In this document: positions 8,584 to 18,525 of the stretch, piece by piece
How positions within the stretch are numbered: the first letter of the stretch is position 1
How the letters are laid out: every line of letters starts with the position of its first letter
DNA from: Spirosoma spitsbergense DSM 19989
GTDB taxonomy: Bacteria > Bacteroidota > Bacteroidia > Cytophagales > Spirosomataceae
Length of the DNA stretch: 64,000 nucleotides
Direction: 5' to 3'
Assembly: GCF_000374085.1 (NCBI RefSeq)
Contig: NZ_KB893548.1
Location: 89,496 to 153,495 of the forward strand
Translations under genes and position numbers: made by a program
The notes under the pieces: generated by a model
What the model was told of the DNA's origin: nothing
Seen by the model: only the letters and a program-made list of their open reading frames with translations
The model's database searches: none

Positions 8584-9591
8584 ATGGCTTCATCGAATTT
8601 TATTGATTACGTAAAAATAAATTGTCGGTCGGGAGCAGGAGGGGCTGGCTCGGTTCACTTTCGTCGGGAAAAACACACCCCCAAAGGTGGTCCCGATGGG
8701 GGCGACGGTGGTCGCGGAGGTCATATTATTCTTCGTGGTAACGCTCAACTCTGGACTCTTCTACACTTAAAATACCGCAAGCATGTGAAGGCGGGTAATG
8801 GAGTAGCAGGGGAAGGAGGACGACGAAGTGGGGCGCAGGGAGAGGATGTTGTGCTGGAAGTACCACTTGGTACCCTTGCCCGGGATCCGGAATCGAGTGA
8901 GCAACTAGCGGAAATTACAGAAGACGGTCAGGAGATCATACTGTTTGCTGGCGGACGGGGCGGAATGGGTAATGACCATTTTAAATCGGCAACCCAGCAG
9001 GCACCCTATCATGCACAACCCGGAGAAGCGGGAAAAGAAGAGTGGGTAGTTCTGGAGCTTAAATTACTGGCCGATGTTGGTTTGGTTGGTTTTCCAAATG
9101 CGGGAAAATCCACGCTGCTGTCGGTCTTATCGGCGGCACGACCTGAAATTGCCGATTACCCTTTTACAACCCTTGTCCCTAATTTGGGGGTCGTAGCATA
9201 CAGAGACTATAAGTCATTCGTTATAGCAGATATTCCGGGTATAATTGAAGGGGCTTCTCAGGGCAAGGGTTTAGGGATACGGTTCTTACGCCACATAGAA
9301 CGAAATTCGATACTCCTCTTTCTCATTCCGGCTACATCGGAGGATATACGACAGGAGTACAATACATTACTGAACGAATTACGCGAATTCAACCCAGAAC
9401 TGATGGATAAAACCCGCCTGTTGGGAATAACCAAAATGGATCTGATTGATGCCGCCAGAATGAAGGAAATCAAAGCAGTTATACCAAACAAAGTGCCTGT
9501 CGTTTTCCTCTCGGCGGTTAGTCAACAGGGTTTAAGTGAGTTAAAAGATGTTATCTGGCAAAATTTGACGGCAATTGAGTCAGTAGAATAA
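8584..9591 (+). CDS. obgE: GTPase Obg/CgtA
   Basis: 335 residues. Obg is an essential GTPase that associates with the large ribosomal subunit and links ribosome maturation to stress signals. The N-terminal Obg fold (1-158) has the glycine-rich turns [22 protein letters not shown], cut here to its first part, and GGRGGMGN. The G domain has G1 GFPNAGKST (about 166), G2/G3 including DIPGIIEGA, and G4 TKMDL. The protein ends soon after the G domain, without the C-terminal OCT domain found in Firmicutes; this shorter form is usual in this phylum. It forms a pair with adk. Confidence 0.96.
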   Translation: MASSNFIDYVKINCRSGAGGAGSVHFRREKHTPKGGPDGGDGGRGGHIILRGNAQLWTLLHLKYRKHVKAGNGVAGEGGRRSGAQGEDVVLEVPLGTLARDPESSEQLAEITEDGQEIILFAGGRGGMGNDHFKSATQQAPYHAQPGEAGKEEWVVLELKLLADVGLVGFPNAGKSTLLSVLSAARPEIADYPFTTLVPNLGVVAYRDYKSFVIADIPGIIEGASQGKGLGIRFLRHIERNSILLFLIPATSEDIRQEYNTLLNELREFNPELMDKTRLLGITKMDLIDAARMKEIKAVIPNKVPVVFLSAVSQQGLSELKDVIWQNLTAIESVE

Positions 9592-9641
9592 TACGTTATG
9601 TTGGTCTATCGGCAGTTCCGCTGGTTGAGTATTGAATTATT

Positions 9642-12617
9642 ATGAACTATTATTTACGGGTTTATAGTACGGCTTTCCTTGTACTTATCTCTTTCTGGGC
9701 AAAAGCACAAATCCAGGTCACTTTCCCAACTAGCAGAGCCGTTATTCAACGAAATAATGCTAATCAGGCTACGCTTCGAATTACCGGCTACTACACCACT
9801 GCGATTACCCGTGTAGAAGCTCGTTTGGTGGTTCGCGACGGCATCGGGACCGCTACGGATTGGCTACCTGTTCAGACTAATCCGACAGGTGGGGTGTATG
9901 CGGGTGATTTAACAGGCACGGGAGGATGGTATAATCTCGAAGTCAGAGCTATGAATGGAAGCCAGCAGGTTGGTAGTACAACTACCGTTGAGCGTGTTGG
10001 TATCGGCGAAGTTTTCGTTATTGCCGGGCAATCAAATGCCCAGGGAGTTCATCAGAATGCCCCCAATCCTCTCAATGATCTGGTTAACTGCGTAAATAGT
10101 AGTTATGGTAATAGTTTTCCCACTGACCCAACAAAGCCTGTTTTTACTCAACTGGATAACTCCGATGGATTTACGATTGCGCCACGGGGAGTAGGAAGCT
10201 GGTGCTGGGGGCAGCTGGGTGATATCCTGGTTAAACGACTAAGGGTACCTATCATGTTTTTCAATGCTGGTTTTGCCGGCACAGCTGTCAGGAACTGGCG
10301 TGAAAGTGCCCCGGAAGGTGGCACCGCTTATAGCGTGTATATCGGAGAACCGTATGGCCCACGGCAACCGTACATTAATTTGAAGTTGTCGCTCCAGTTC
10401 TATGCTAATATGCTGGGAGTTAGGGCTGTACTCTGGCATCAGGGAGAAGCTGATAATTTGATAAATACGCCAACGCAGGATTATGTAAACGATCTGAATT
10501 TTGTCATCAACCAGGCCCGGCAGGATTATAATCAAACACTGTCATGGGTGGTATCAAGGGCCAGTTATGGCGATAATATTGGCGGCACTGATGCCGCAGT
10601 AATCGCTGCACAAAACCAGGTTATCAACTCTACTCCTAATGTCTTTGCTGGCCCAAATACGGATGTAATTCAAGTGCCCCGAAAGCGTCCTCCTCTCAAC
10701 GAATTAGAAGCCTTACACTTTGACTTTAATGGATTAATCGATGTTGCTAATGCCTGGAATGCCAGCATGACGGATACGTTCTTTCAGAATTCAACACCTG
10801 TTGCCCCGGCACCAACGCCGACAGTTTCCATTGAATGTGCTGGCAGTAACAATATAAAAGTGAGCGTAGCCGGTAATTACTCCACTGTGCTGTGGGACTC
10901 GGGAGAATCTGGCAATTCGATTACGAAAGGAACCGGAATTTATCAGGCAAAGATTAAGGACGCACGGGGCAATACGTTCTATTCCAGTAAAATCAGCGTT
11001 AATGCGCTACCAACAATTACTGTAGTTAATAATCGTCCGGCATCAATCTGCGTAGGAAGTAGTTTGGCACTTACAACAAACTATGATAATAACGTAACCT
11101 GGGTAAATCAGCAGGCTAATGCCAACGTAGCCAACACCCAACAGCTGGCCGCTACCACAGCAGGAACTTACTTTGTCCGTTACAGGGATGTGAGTGGGTG
11201 TGATTTTACCTCAAACTCAATCACACTCGCCGTTAATCCACTCCCTCAAACGCCGGTTGTTACGAACACTAAGCCAACTACATTCTGCCAGGGTGATAAT
11301 ACAACATTGCAGGTTAGTAATGATAACGTACAGTATAACTGGACTGGTGGTCAGGCAGGCAAAGTGATAACTGCCACAACGTCGGGCGCTTACTTCCTTA
11401 CCGTTACGGACCAGAATGGCTGTACATCGGCTCAGTCGAATACCGTGATAGTAACGGCTAATCCAGTGCCGGTAAAACCTGTTATTGCAACCAGTGGATC
11501 TACCGTGTTTTGTGCTGATCGTACCATAACATTAACGGCTCCACAAAATGTAGCTTATCAGTGGACCAGTGGTCAGACCAGTCAAGCCATTACGCTGAAT
11601 CAATCGGGCAATTTTTCCGTGCGTACCACCAATCAATTTGGATGCACATCGGTTCAGTCAGATGCGGTTACCGTGCAGGTAAATCCATTACCACAAATAC
11701 CCACCGTATCGGCCACGGGAGCAACTACTTTTTGCGAAGGAAATAGTGTCACGTTGAATGCCAATAGCCCTGTGGGGGTAGTTTGGTCCAGCGGTCAGAC
11801 CGAGAAGTCGATCAGCGTTAACAGGTCAGGTAACTACAGTGTACAGGCCCGCGACCAAAACGGCTGTATATCGACCTATTCACCCGTTGTTGCGGTTAAA
11901 GTCAATGAGCTGCCGGCAACACCCACCATCCTAGCCAACCCCTCAACAGTTATCTGTGACGGTGATAAGGTGACGCTGCGGGTAGAAGGACCTTACTCTG
12001 TATCCTGGAGCACGGGTGAATCAACCCCGCAAATCACGACAGATAAAGCAGGAACGTATTCTGCCAGGGTGCAGGATGCAAATGGCTGTATATCGGCACA
12101 GGCTGGGTCTGCATCAGTGGAGCTAAAGCCGCTGCCACCACCACCAACGATAAATGTTGTTGGTACTTATACGTTGCAGGCTGTTGCGTCAACGAATGGC
12201 ACTCAGTTCCGGTGGTCTATTGACAATGCGTTGTTAGGGTTTGATACAAGTACTATTAAAGCCAACAAGACGGGGTCTTATACATCTCGCTCTTCCATTG
12301 TTTACTCCCCTACGCTGACCTGCTTTTCACTGCCATCTACACCCCTGTTGTTCACCGTAGATCCCAATAACAAAGGATTGAGCGTATATCCTAACCCAAA
12401 TCCGGACAAGATTTTAACGCTGGAGACGGAACAAAACCTGACAAATGCATCCATAACGATATACAGCTTAACTGGTCAAGTGCTGCTGACTACAACTGTC
12501 CCCTTATTTAACGACCGCAAGGTTCTCTCACTAACGGGTATGCCACCGGGGCAATACATAATACGGGTACAGGCGACTAATTTTGACGTTGCCAAACGAA
12601 TTAGTCTCGGTTTGTAA
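9642..12617 (+). CDS. Secreted SGNH/sialate O-acetylesterase-like protein with Ig-like repeats and sorting domain
   Basis: 991 residues. Signal peptide 1-23 (ends WAKAQ). An esterase domain of the sialate O-acetylesterase group (about 120-385) has block I GQSNAQG with Ser 131 as nucleophile and LWHQGEADN (about 264-272); the region of the catalytic His reads EALHFD with His 359. About five repeats of about 77 residues follow (about 395-890), each with the pattern FC-G-x-x-VTL, W-x-SGQT, SG-x-Y-x-V and NGC, an Ig/PKD-like surface module. The end (about 912-991, starting LSVYPNPNPD) is a type IX secretion sorting domain, so the protein is likely exported and surface-attached. The substrate (an acetylated sugar) is inferred. 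A shorter relative follows. Confidence 0.82.
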   Translation: MNYYLRVYSTAFLVLISFWAKAQIQVTFPTSRAVIQRNNANQATLRITGYYTTAITRVEARLVVRDGIGTATDWLPVQTNPTGGVYAGDLTGTGGWYNLEVRAMNGSQQVGSTTTVERVGIGEVFVIAGQSNAQGVHQNAPNPLNDLVNCVNSSYGNSFPTDPTKPVFTQLDNSDGFTIAPRGVGSWCWGQLGDILVKRLRVPIMFFNAGFAGTAVRNWRESAPEGGTAYSVYIGEPYGPRQPYINLKLSLQFYANMLGVRAVLWHQGEADNLINTPTQDYVNDLNFVINQARQDYNQTLSWVVSRASYGDNIGGTDAAVIAAQNQVINSTPNVFAGPNTDVIQVPRKRPPLNELEALHFDFNGLIDVANAWNASMTDTFFQNSTPVAPAPTPTVSIECAGSNNIKVSVAGNYSTVLWDSGESGNSITKGTGIYQAKIKDARGNTFYSSKISVNALPTITVVNNRPASICVGSSLALTTNYDNNVTWVNQQANANVANTQQLAATTAGTYFVRYRDVSGCDFTSNSITLAVNPLPQTPVVTNTKPTTFCQGDNTTLQVSNDNVQYNWTGGQAGKVITATTSGAYFLTVTDQNGCTSAQSNTVIVTANPVPVKPVIATSGSTVFCADRTITLTAPQNVAYQWTSGQTSQAITLNQSGNFSVRTTNQFGCTSVQSDAVTVQVNPLPQIPTVSATGATTFCEGNSVTLNANSPVGVVWSSGQTEKSISVNRSGNYSVQARDQNGCISTYSPVVAVKVNELPATPTILANPSTVICDGDKVTLRVEGPYSVSWSTGESTPQITTDKAGTYSARVQDANGCISAQAGSASVELKPLPPPPTINVVGTYTLQAVASTNGTQFRWSIDNALLGFDTSTIKANKTGSYTSRSSIVYSPTLTCFSLPSTPLLFTVDPNNKGLSVYPNPNPDKILTLETEQNLTNASITIYSLTGQVLLTTTVPLFNDRKVLSLTGMPPGQYIIRVQATNFDVAKRISLGL

Positions 12618-12788
12618 TATTAACCGTAGATAGACCGTTTAATCATATATATCAGCTCAAAATTTGCATTTTACCGGGACACTTGATCGTATTGAAATAC
12701 TTCGATTACAGATCGATAGCGGCTCGGTTTTTGCAATTACTATCATTTGACGGTAACCAGGCGGTATATAGATATTGATAAATAAAAA

Positions 12789-14972
12789 ATGCGCAACCGC
12801 TATATTTTATTACACCTGTGCCTGCTAAGTCCAATCCTCTTTAAAAAGAGTGGATTTGCTCAGAGTAACGAACCTGTAATTAAAATTACTTATCCTGAAA
12901 GCCGGGCTATCTTTCAGCGTGAAAATGATAATACAAGTACAATTTATTTGTCAGGAAGTGTTTATCAGCCGGTAGATAGTGTTCAGGCACGCGTACAGGC
13001 TGAAGAAACGGGCCAGGGATTGAATACAAACTGGGTTACCGTTCAACGGAATCCACAGGGAGGAATATTTCAGGGATCAATACGCGCAAAAGGAGGCTGG
13101 TACCGACTGGAGGTACAGGCATTTGCCGGTGGAAAAGTCGTTAGTGCCGATGTGGTTCGAAAGGTTGGAATCGGCGAAGTCTTTATCATAACGGGGCAGT
13201 CCAATGCGCAGGGCTTCCAAAATTACGGGGCCGTAGGGGCAGTTGATGACCGGGTTAACTGTGTGTCGTATGATAATAGTACGGCCAACTCACTCGCCGA
13301 CCCGCCTGCACCAACATTTCAGCAACTCACCGCTACATCGCTCATTGGCCCCCGTGGACAGAGTGCCTGGTGTTGGGGAGCATTGGGTGATTTGCTCGTA
13401 AAACAGTATGGAGTTCCTGTATTGTTTATCAATACGGCCTGGGCAGGAACTACCATCAAGAACTGGCATGATAGTGCTGACGGAATCGTAGCAAAGAACA
13501 TTTTTGCCATAGGGACTCCCTACGAAAATTTTCCGACCGGAATGCCTTATGCTAATCTGGTCATTGCCCTTCGATACTATTGCTCATTGCAGGGACTGAG
13601 GGCCGTACTCTGGCAGCAGGGGGAAACGGATAACATTCCGCTGCATTCTACCCGGCAGGCCTATGCGAATGACATGCAGTATATCGTCAACAAAACGCGA
13701 TCTGATACGGAGCGTTACCCAGCCTGGGTATTGGCAAGATCTTCTTATAACCTTGGGGAAGTAAGTCAGGACATTATTCAGGCACAAAATGACGTAATCA
13801 ATACGTATAACAACAACGTTTTTGCCGGCCCTTTTACAGATAATATTCAAATTCCGCGTTTTGATGAGGTTCATTTTGGCAACAGAGCGACAAATAATCC
13901 GGGAGACAAGGGACTAAATGATCTGGCTCAGGCCTGGCTGACAAGTTTAAATGCTGTGTTCTTTGCCAGTTCACGCCCATTGCCGCCCCTTCCGCAGCCA
14001 GTTGTTACCGTAGCTTGTGGTACTGCCAATAACAGTTTAACACTCAGTCTGCCTAATTTGTACAATTCGTATAGCTGGAACTCCGGTCAGGCAACCAGAA
14101 GTATTGTTGTTAACAAACCTGGCGTGTACAGGGCCGTTCTGAAGGATAGAATAGGAAATACCTATCTCTCACCCGCACTTGATGTGCAGGGCCCAATTCA
14201 GCCCGTAACCCCAACTATTTCGCTGGCCAGTAATCCCGGCAAAGTAGTCGATAATCAGCAGCAAGTTTGTGCCGACTCCAGCCTGTCGATCATTGCCAAT
14301 ACATCCATGAATAGTACCGGGGTTTGGAGCGTAAGTGCAGCAAACGTCATCAGCAAGACAATTACGTTAAATAAGACCGGTACTTATTCCCTACAGGCAG
14401 TTAATGTATATGGGTGTAAGTCTCCCCAGCCAGCCAGCATAAGCCTTACGGTTCGTCCTAAAATAGCTACTCCGAGTATTGCCCAGATTGGTGCTTATAC
14501 CCTACAGGCTGTCTTACCTACGCCAACCGGTGGCCAACCCGATTTATTCGATTGGCAACGGGCAGGGGGGGAGGTTATTCCAAATAATAGTGCAGTAATA
14601 AAAGTAGTTGTTTCGGCCAATTATTCGGTACGGGCAAAAACTACGTTTTCGTTTGCGAACAGTAACAATCTGACTTGTTATTCAGATTATAGCACCCCTC
14701 AGGCATTCATATTTGATCGCTCTAACGGGGGATTGAGTATCTACCCTAATCCGTCAGTAGATGGAGTCGTTACAATAGAAACACTAGAGGATTTGGCGAA
14801 TGCAGATGTGGAAGTATTCTCGCTGAGTGGACAGCCTTTGTTCTCAAGCATCGTCCCGCTAATGAATGAACGCAAATCAATTGATTTATCTGGATTGGCG
14901 CAGGGCGTTTATCTGGTTCGCGTACGTTCGGCAGGATTTGATGTCTCGAAACGCATTATTATCAATCGGTAG
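12789..14972 (+). CDS. Secreted SGNH/sialate O-acetylesterase-like protein with sorting domain (second copy)
   Basis: 727 residues. The start at 12789 gives a signal peptide ending near FAQS. The esterase domain (about 125-395) has GQSNAQG with Ser 138, the block LWQQGETDN, and DEVHFG with Asp 359 and His 362, the expected Asp-x-x-His pair. It has only about two of the Ig-like repeats present in its neighbour, then a C-terminal type IX sorting domain (from LSIYPNPSVDG). The two genes are clearly paralogues, 171 bases apart, and probably arose by tandem duplication with later change in repeat number. Likely role: deacetylation of glycans outside the cell. Confidence 0.82.
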   Translation: MRNRYILLHLCLLSPILFKKSGFAQSNEPVIKITYPESRAIFQRENDNTSTIYLSGSVYQPVDSVQARVQAEETGQGLNTNWVTVQRNPQGGIFQGSIRAKGGWYRLEVQAFAGGKVVSADVVRKVGIGEVFIITGQSNAQGFQNYGAVGAVDDRVNCVSYDNSTANSLADPPAPTFQQLTATSLIGPRGQSAWCWGALGDLLVKQYGVPVLFINTAWAGTTIKNWHDSADGIVAKNIFAIGTPYENFPTGMPYANLVIALRYYCSLQGLRAVLWQQGETDNIPLHSTRQAYANDMQYIVNKTRSDTERYPAWVLARSSYNLGEVSQDIIQAQNDVINTYNNNVFAGPFTDNIQIPRFDEVHFGNRATNNPGDKGLNDLAQAWLTSLNAVFFASSRPLPPLPQPVVTVACGTANNSLTLSLPNLYNSYSWNSGQATRSIVVNKPGVYRAVLKDRIGNTYLSPALDVQGPIQPVTPTISLASNPGKVVDNQQQVCADSSLSIIANTSMNSTGVWSVSAANVISKTITLNKTGTYSLQAVNVYGCKSPQPASISLTVRPKIATPSIAQIGAYTLQAVLPTPTGGQPDLFDWQRAGGEVIPNNSAVIKVVVSANYSVRAKTTFSFANSNNLTCYSDYSTPQAFIFDRSNGGLSIYPNPSVDGVVTIETLEDLANADVEVFSLSGQPLFSSIVPLMNERKSIDLSGLAQGVYLVRVRSAGFDVSKRIIINR

Positions 14973-14992
14973 AATTTTATCGCTGTTTTGTT

Positions 14993-15030
14993 GTCAGAAG
15001 CCTTTTCGGAGAAAAGGCTTCTGACTTTTT
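14993..15030 (+). terminator. Terminator after the second esterase gene
   Basis: GTCAGAAGCCTTTTC and its near-perfect complement around a GGAG loop, followed by TTTTT. It separates the esterase genes from the nuo operon. Confidence 0.88.
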
Positions 15031-15148
15031 AGACTGTCTAAACTAGCACGGATCAGTTGATAAAACGCGGTGCTTATCGTACTTTTGACCTGTTTTATAC
15101 GCTGTATAAGCAGATTGCCTTCCCTGCGTATAAAACCTACTTTGTGCG

Positions 15149-15156
15149 TACCTTTG
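15149..15156 (+). promoter_or_regulatory. Promoter -7 box for the nuo operon
   Basis: TACCTTTG followed by C matches TAnnTTTG exactly and lies 21 bases before the nuoA start. The -33 region is not a clear TTG. Confidence 0.55.
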
Positions 15157-15177
15157 CGCTTTATTGTCAGCTAAACT

Positions 15178-15549
15178 ATGAACGCGACTTATCTCCCGGC
15201 AGATTATATTCCTGTATTGATTCAACTTGGTCTGGCACTTGGTTTTATCATTACGACTATGGTCGTTACCCATTCTATCGGCCCTAAGCGGCATAGCCAG
15301 AAAAAAGACGATCCATTCGAATGCGGTATTCCGGTTCAGGGCGATGCCCGAACCCCTATCTCCATCAAGTACTTTCTGATTGCTATCCTGTTCGTACTAT
15401 TCGACGTCGAGGTGATCTTCCTATACCCTTGGGCTGTTAATTTCAAAGGGTTGGGTATGACCGGTTTTATCGAGATGGTCCTGTTTATGGGACTTCTTCT
15501 GGCAGGATTTTATTACATCATTCGTAAGGGGGTTTTGAACTGGGAATAA
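15178..15549 (+). CDS. nuoA: NADH-quinone oxidoreductase subunit A
   Basis: 123 residues, a membrane subunit of respiratory complex I. Three helices: about 10-30, 64-84 and 92-112. The loop has the conserved KKDDPFECGIPVQGDARTPI, with the Cys typical of the switchable NuoA loop, and the pattern FLIAILFVLFDVEVIFLYPW. It is the first gene of the operon, directly after the promoter. Confidence 0.96.
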   Translation: MNATYLPADYIPVLIQLGLALGFIITTMVVTHSIGPKRHSQKKDDPFECGIPVQGDARTPISIKYFLIAILFVLFDVEVIFLYPWAVNFKGLGMTGFIEMVLFMGLLLAGFYYIIRKGVLNWE

Positions 15550-15616
15550 GCCGGTCTAATGAATTTTAGGCCCTGTTTATTCGTTAAAGTTATAGTAACC
15601 CATTACAACGTTTCTT

Positions 15617-16162
15617 ATGCAAACAGATATCAAGCTGGCCGAAGCTCCTGCAAGCTATGATGGTCCAGGTTTCTCGGCTACATCATTCGATAAAATAATA
15701 GGTCTGGCCCGGGCTAACTCGCTTTGGCCACTACCGTTCGCGACATCCTGCTGTGGCATCGAATTCATGTCGACAATGGCTTCGCATTACGATTTAGCTC
15801 GTTTTGGGTCTGAGCGGCCCAGTTTTTCGCCCCGTCAGGCGGATATGCTGCTCGTAGCGGGTACAATAGCTAAAAAAATGGGGCCTATCGTAAAACAGGT
15901 TTATTTGCAAATGGCTGAGCCTCGCTGGGTTATAGCCATTGGTGCCTGTGCGTCGAGTGGTGGAATTTTTGATACGTACAGCGTATTGCAGGGTATTGAC
16001 CGGATTATTCCCGTCGATGTGTATGTACCCGGTTGCCCACCTCGTCCCGAACAAATTCTGGACGGAGTGATGCAGGTCCAGGAATTAGCGAAGAACGAAT
16101 CACTACGTCGGCGGAATACGGAAGAATATACAAAGCTATTGAACTCGTATAATATTCAGTAG
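15617..16162 (+). CDS. nuoB: NADH-quinone oxidoreductase subunit B
   Basis: 181 residues. This subunit holds cluster N2, the last iron-sulfur cluster before quinone. Cluster residues are seen in TSCCGIEFM (about 42-50), GACASSGGIFD (about 112-122) and VPGCPPRPEQ (about 137-146). It ends shortly after the core and is of normal length. It lies 67 bases after nuoA. Confidence 0.97.
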   Translation: MQTDIKLAEAPASYDGPGFSATSFDKIIGLARANSLWPLPFATSCCGIEFMSTMASHYDLARFGSERPSFSPRQADMLLVAGTIAKKMGPIVKQVYLQMAEPRWVIAIGACASSGGIFDTYSVLQGIDRIIPVDVYVPGCPPRPEQILDGVMQVQELAKNESLRRRNTEEYTKLLNSYNIQ

Positions 16163-16236
16163 TCGAATTGTTTATCAGCGGATAGTGGGCAGCCGTTTTC
16201 TTTGCCAATTGCTATTCATCCATTTATTCATTGAAG

Positions 16237-16737
16237 ATGCTAACCAACGAAGAGGTTGCAAAGGCTATAATTACCCAGTTTGGCGAAAACGTCAGCGATT
16301 TTGATGACCCGTATGATTTGCTGACGTTCTCTACGGGCAGGGAGCAAATCATACGGATTTTTACTTATTTGAAAAGTCATTCAACTTTTCAGTTTGGTTT
16401 TCTGACGGACATAACGGCAGTTCACTATCCTGATTCTGTGGGTAGAGAGTTTTGTGTTGTGTATCATGTGCATAGCCTGACAAATAATTTCAGGCTGCGT
16501 ATCAAGGTGTATTTGACGGCCGACGATGTTCACATCCCAACCTTAACGCCCCTGTTTGCCAGTGCGAACTGGATGGAGCGTGAAACCTTCGACCTGTTCG
16601 GTATTATCTTCGACGGGCACCCTGACCTGCGCCGGATTCTGAACATGGAAGAAATGGATTACTACCCCATGCGAAAAGAATACCCGCTGGAGGATAGTAC
16701 CCGTGAAGATAAAATAGATGCGTTGTTTGGACGGTAA
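16237..16737 (+). CDS. nuoC: NADH-quinone oxidoreductase subunit C
   Basis: 166 residues from the ATG at 16237; a TTG two codons earlier is also in frame. The 30-kDa subunit signature is seen in ANWMERETFDLFGIIFDGHP (about 112-131), followed by LRRILNMEEM and the final MRKEYPLED. It is separate from nuoD, unlike the fused NuoCD of enterobacteria. It ends 86 bases before nuoD; the gap contains an inverted repeat. Confidence 0.95.
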   Translation: MLTNEEVAKAIITQFGENVSDFDDPYDLLTFSTGREQIIRIFTYLKSHSTFQFGFLTDITAVHYPDSVGREFCVVYHVHSLTNNFRLRIKVYLTADDVHIPTLTPLFASANWMERETFDLFGIIFDGHPDLRRILNMEEMDYYPMRKEYPLEDSTREDKIDALFGR

Positions 16738-16749
16738 ACAATGATGAAA

Positions 16750-16816
16750 GAGCGAAAGAGAGCCAGAGCGATTAGGATACGATTTGCCACTCATTCACTC
16801 ATTCACGCTTTCGCTC
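16750..16816. repeat. Inverted repeat between nuoC and nuoD
   Basis: GAGCGAAAG (16750-16758) and CTTTCGCTC (16808-16816) are exact complements; the loop holds the short direct repeat TCATTCAC / TCATTCAC. It stops 7 bases before the nuoD ATG. Confidence 0.6.
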
Positions 16817-16823
16817 GTTAACT

Positions 16824-18056
16824 ATGGTTTCTGAAGAACTAGATATTACAAAGAATAACCTTCCTGCCGAACAGGGGCCGGTTCAGTATGTCAATGAACT
16901 GACAACGCTCAACCTCGGGCCTACGCACCCCGCTACGCACGGTATTTTTCAGAACATCCTGCAGATGGATGGTGAGAAAATCGTGTCGGGCGAACAAACA
17001 ATTGGCTATATCCATCGGGCGTTCGAGAAAATTGCGGAGCGTCGTCCTTTTTACCAGATCACGACACTTACCGACCGGATGAACTACTGTTCGTCACCCA
17101 TCAACAACATGGGCTGGCACATGACGGTCGAGAAGTTATTGGGTATCGACATTCCCAAACGGGCGCAGTACATCCGGGTTATTATGATGGAACTGGCCCG
17201 TCTCTCCGACCACCTTATCTGTAATGGTATTCTGGGCGTTGACACGGGAGCCTTTACGGGGTTCCTGTACATTTACCAGGAGAGGGAGCATATTTACGAA
17301 ATTTACGAAGAGGTCTGTGGGGCTCGATTAACCACTAATATGGGCCGCATTGGCGGGATGGAGCGCGATTTGTCGCCCACTGCCATTCGGAAAATTAAAG
17401 AACTGCTGCTTCGCTTCCCCAAAGTGCTTCGTGAATTTGAAAACCTCTTCAACCGCAACCGGATCTTTATGGACCGGGTTGTTAACGTAGGCGCTATTTC
17501 TGCCGAACGGGCTCTGAGTTACGGTTTTACCGGCCCCAACCTCCGGGCAGCGGGCGTTGATTACGACGTGCGGGTAATGAATCCTTATTCGTCCTACCAG
17601 GACTTTGAGTTCGATATTCCGGTTGGGCAAAGTGGTGATACATACGACCGGTTTATGGTCAGAAACGAAGAGATGTGGCAGAGTCTGCGCATCATACAGC
17701 AGGCAATGGATAATCTCCCGGAGGGCCCTTACTACGCCGATGCTCCTCAGTATTATCTGCCTCCAAAACAGGAAGTGTATAAAAACATGGAAGCCCTTAT
17801 TTATCACTTCAAGATAGTGATGGGTGAAATAGATGCACCGGTTGGTGAAGTATATCACGCCGTTGAGGGTGGAAATGGCGAATTAGGATTTTACCTGATT
17901 AGTGACGGTGGCCGTGCGCCTTACCGACTGCACTTCCGCCGGCCTTGCTTCATTTATTATCAGGCTTATCCCGAAATGTGTAAAGGGCTGACCTTGTCCG
18001 ACGCTATCGTAATTATGAGTAGCATGAACGTCATCGCCGGGGAGTTGGACGCTTAA
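16824..18056 (+). CDS. nuoD: NADH-quinone oxidoreductase subunit D
   Basis: 410 residues, the 49-kDa subunit that forms the quinone site with NuoB. The N-terminal loop LGPTHPATHGIF (about 31-42) carries the quinone-site His, and the body has NRIFMDRVVNVGAIS and the end LTLSDAIVIMSSMNVIAGELD, with Asp in place of the family's usual final residues. The length is normal. The next gene, 22 bases on, is not a complex I subunit. Confidence 0.97.
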   Translation: MVSEELDITKNNLPAEQGPVQYVNELTTLNLGPTHPATHGIFQNILQMDGEKIVSGEQTIGYIHRAFEKIAERRPFYQITTLTDRMNYCSSPINNMGWHMTVEKLLGIDIPKRAQYIRVIMMELARLSDHLICNGILGVDTGAFTGFLYIYQEREHIYEIYEEVCGARLTTNMGRIGGMERDLSPTAIRKIKELLLRFPKVLREFENLFNRNRIFMDRVVNVGAISAERALSYGFTGPNLRAAGVDYDVRVMNPYSSYQDFEFDIPVGQSGDTYDRFMVRNEEMWQSLRIIQQAMDNLPEGPYYADAPQYYLPPKQEVYKNMEALIYHFKIVMGEIDAPVGEVYHAVEGGNGELGFYLISDGGRAPYRLHFRRPCFIYYQAYPEMCKGLTLSDAIVIMSSMNVIAGELDA

Positions 18057-18078
18057 ACTGATTTAAAAGACAAAGAAG

Positions 18079-18522
18079 ATGAGGACGGTAGACTGGCAGG
18101 AGATGGTGGCTACGTCTCATTTAGATACAATAGTAGCCGTAAGAAGACTCCTCGAAGAGAAGGAGTATGAAGAGGCTCAGGAAGCGTTAGACGAACTGTA
18201 TCAGGCAATGGCTAACGCAGAACGAAGAGCACTGAATAGCCAGCTGATTAGGTTAATGGTGCATATTCTAAAATGGCGTTATCAGCCAGACAGACGATCA
18301 ACGAGCTGGGTACGAACGATTGTGAATGCCCGCCAGGAAATAAAATCGTTACAAGAGTATATGCCCTCCCTCAATCGGAAACATATCGAAACGATTTGGC
18401 AGAAAAATTTCGAGTTGGCTATTGATGCCGCCAAAGCAGAGATGAATTTGTCTCGAAAAGATAAATTTGAGCCAGCCGAATTAGATTGGGAAGAAGTGTT
18501 TGACGATGAATATCTGCTGTAA
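18079..18522 (+). CDS. DUF29-like small protein inside nuo operon
   Basis: 147 residues, soluble and highly charged. It has the layout of DUF29 proteins: an aromatic N-terminus (TVDWQEMV), a long charged helix with Glu/Asp/Leu, then ERRALNSQLIRLMVHILKWR (about 53-72) followed by a basic YQPDRRSTSW segment, and a C-terminal acidic tail (DWEEVFDDEYLL). It lies 22 bases after nuoD and 3 bases before nuoE, so it is surely co-transcribed. It resembles the second such gene at 20399 in the core helix pair. DUF29 has no established function; assembly or regulation of complex I would be a guess from position. Family call is by eye. Confidence 0.7.
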   Translation: MRTVDWQEMVATSHLDTIVAVRRLLEEKEYEEAQEALDELYQAMANAERRALNSQLIRLMVHILKWRYQPDRRSTSWVRTIVNARQEIKSLQEYMPSLNRKHIETIWQKNFELAIDAAKAEMNLSRKDKFEPAELDWEEVFDDEYLL

Positions 18523-18525
18523 CTA

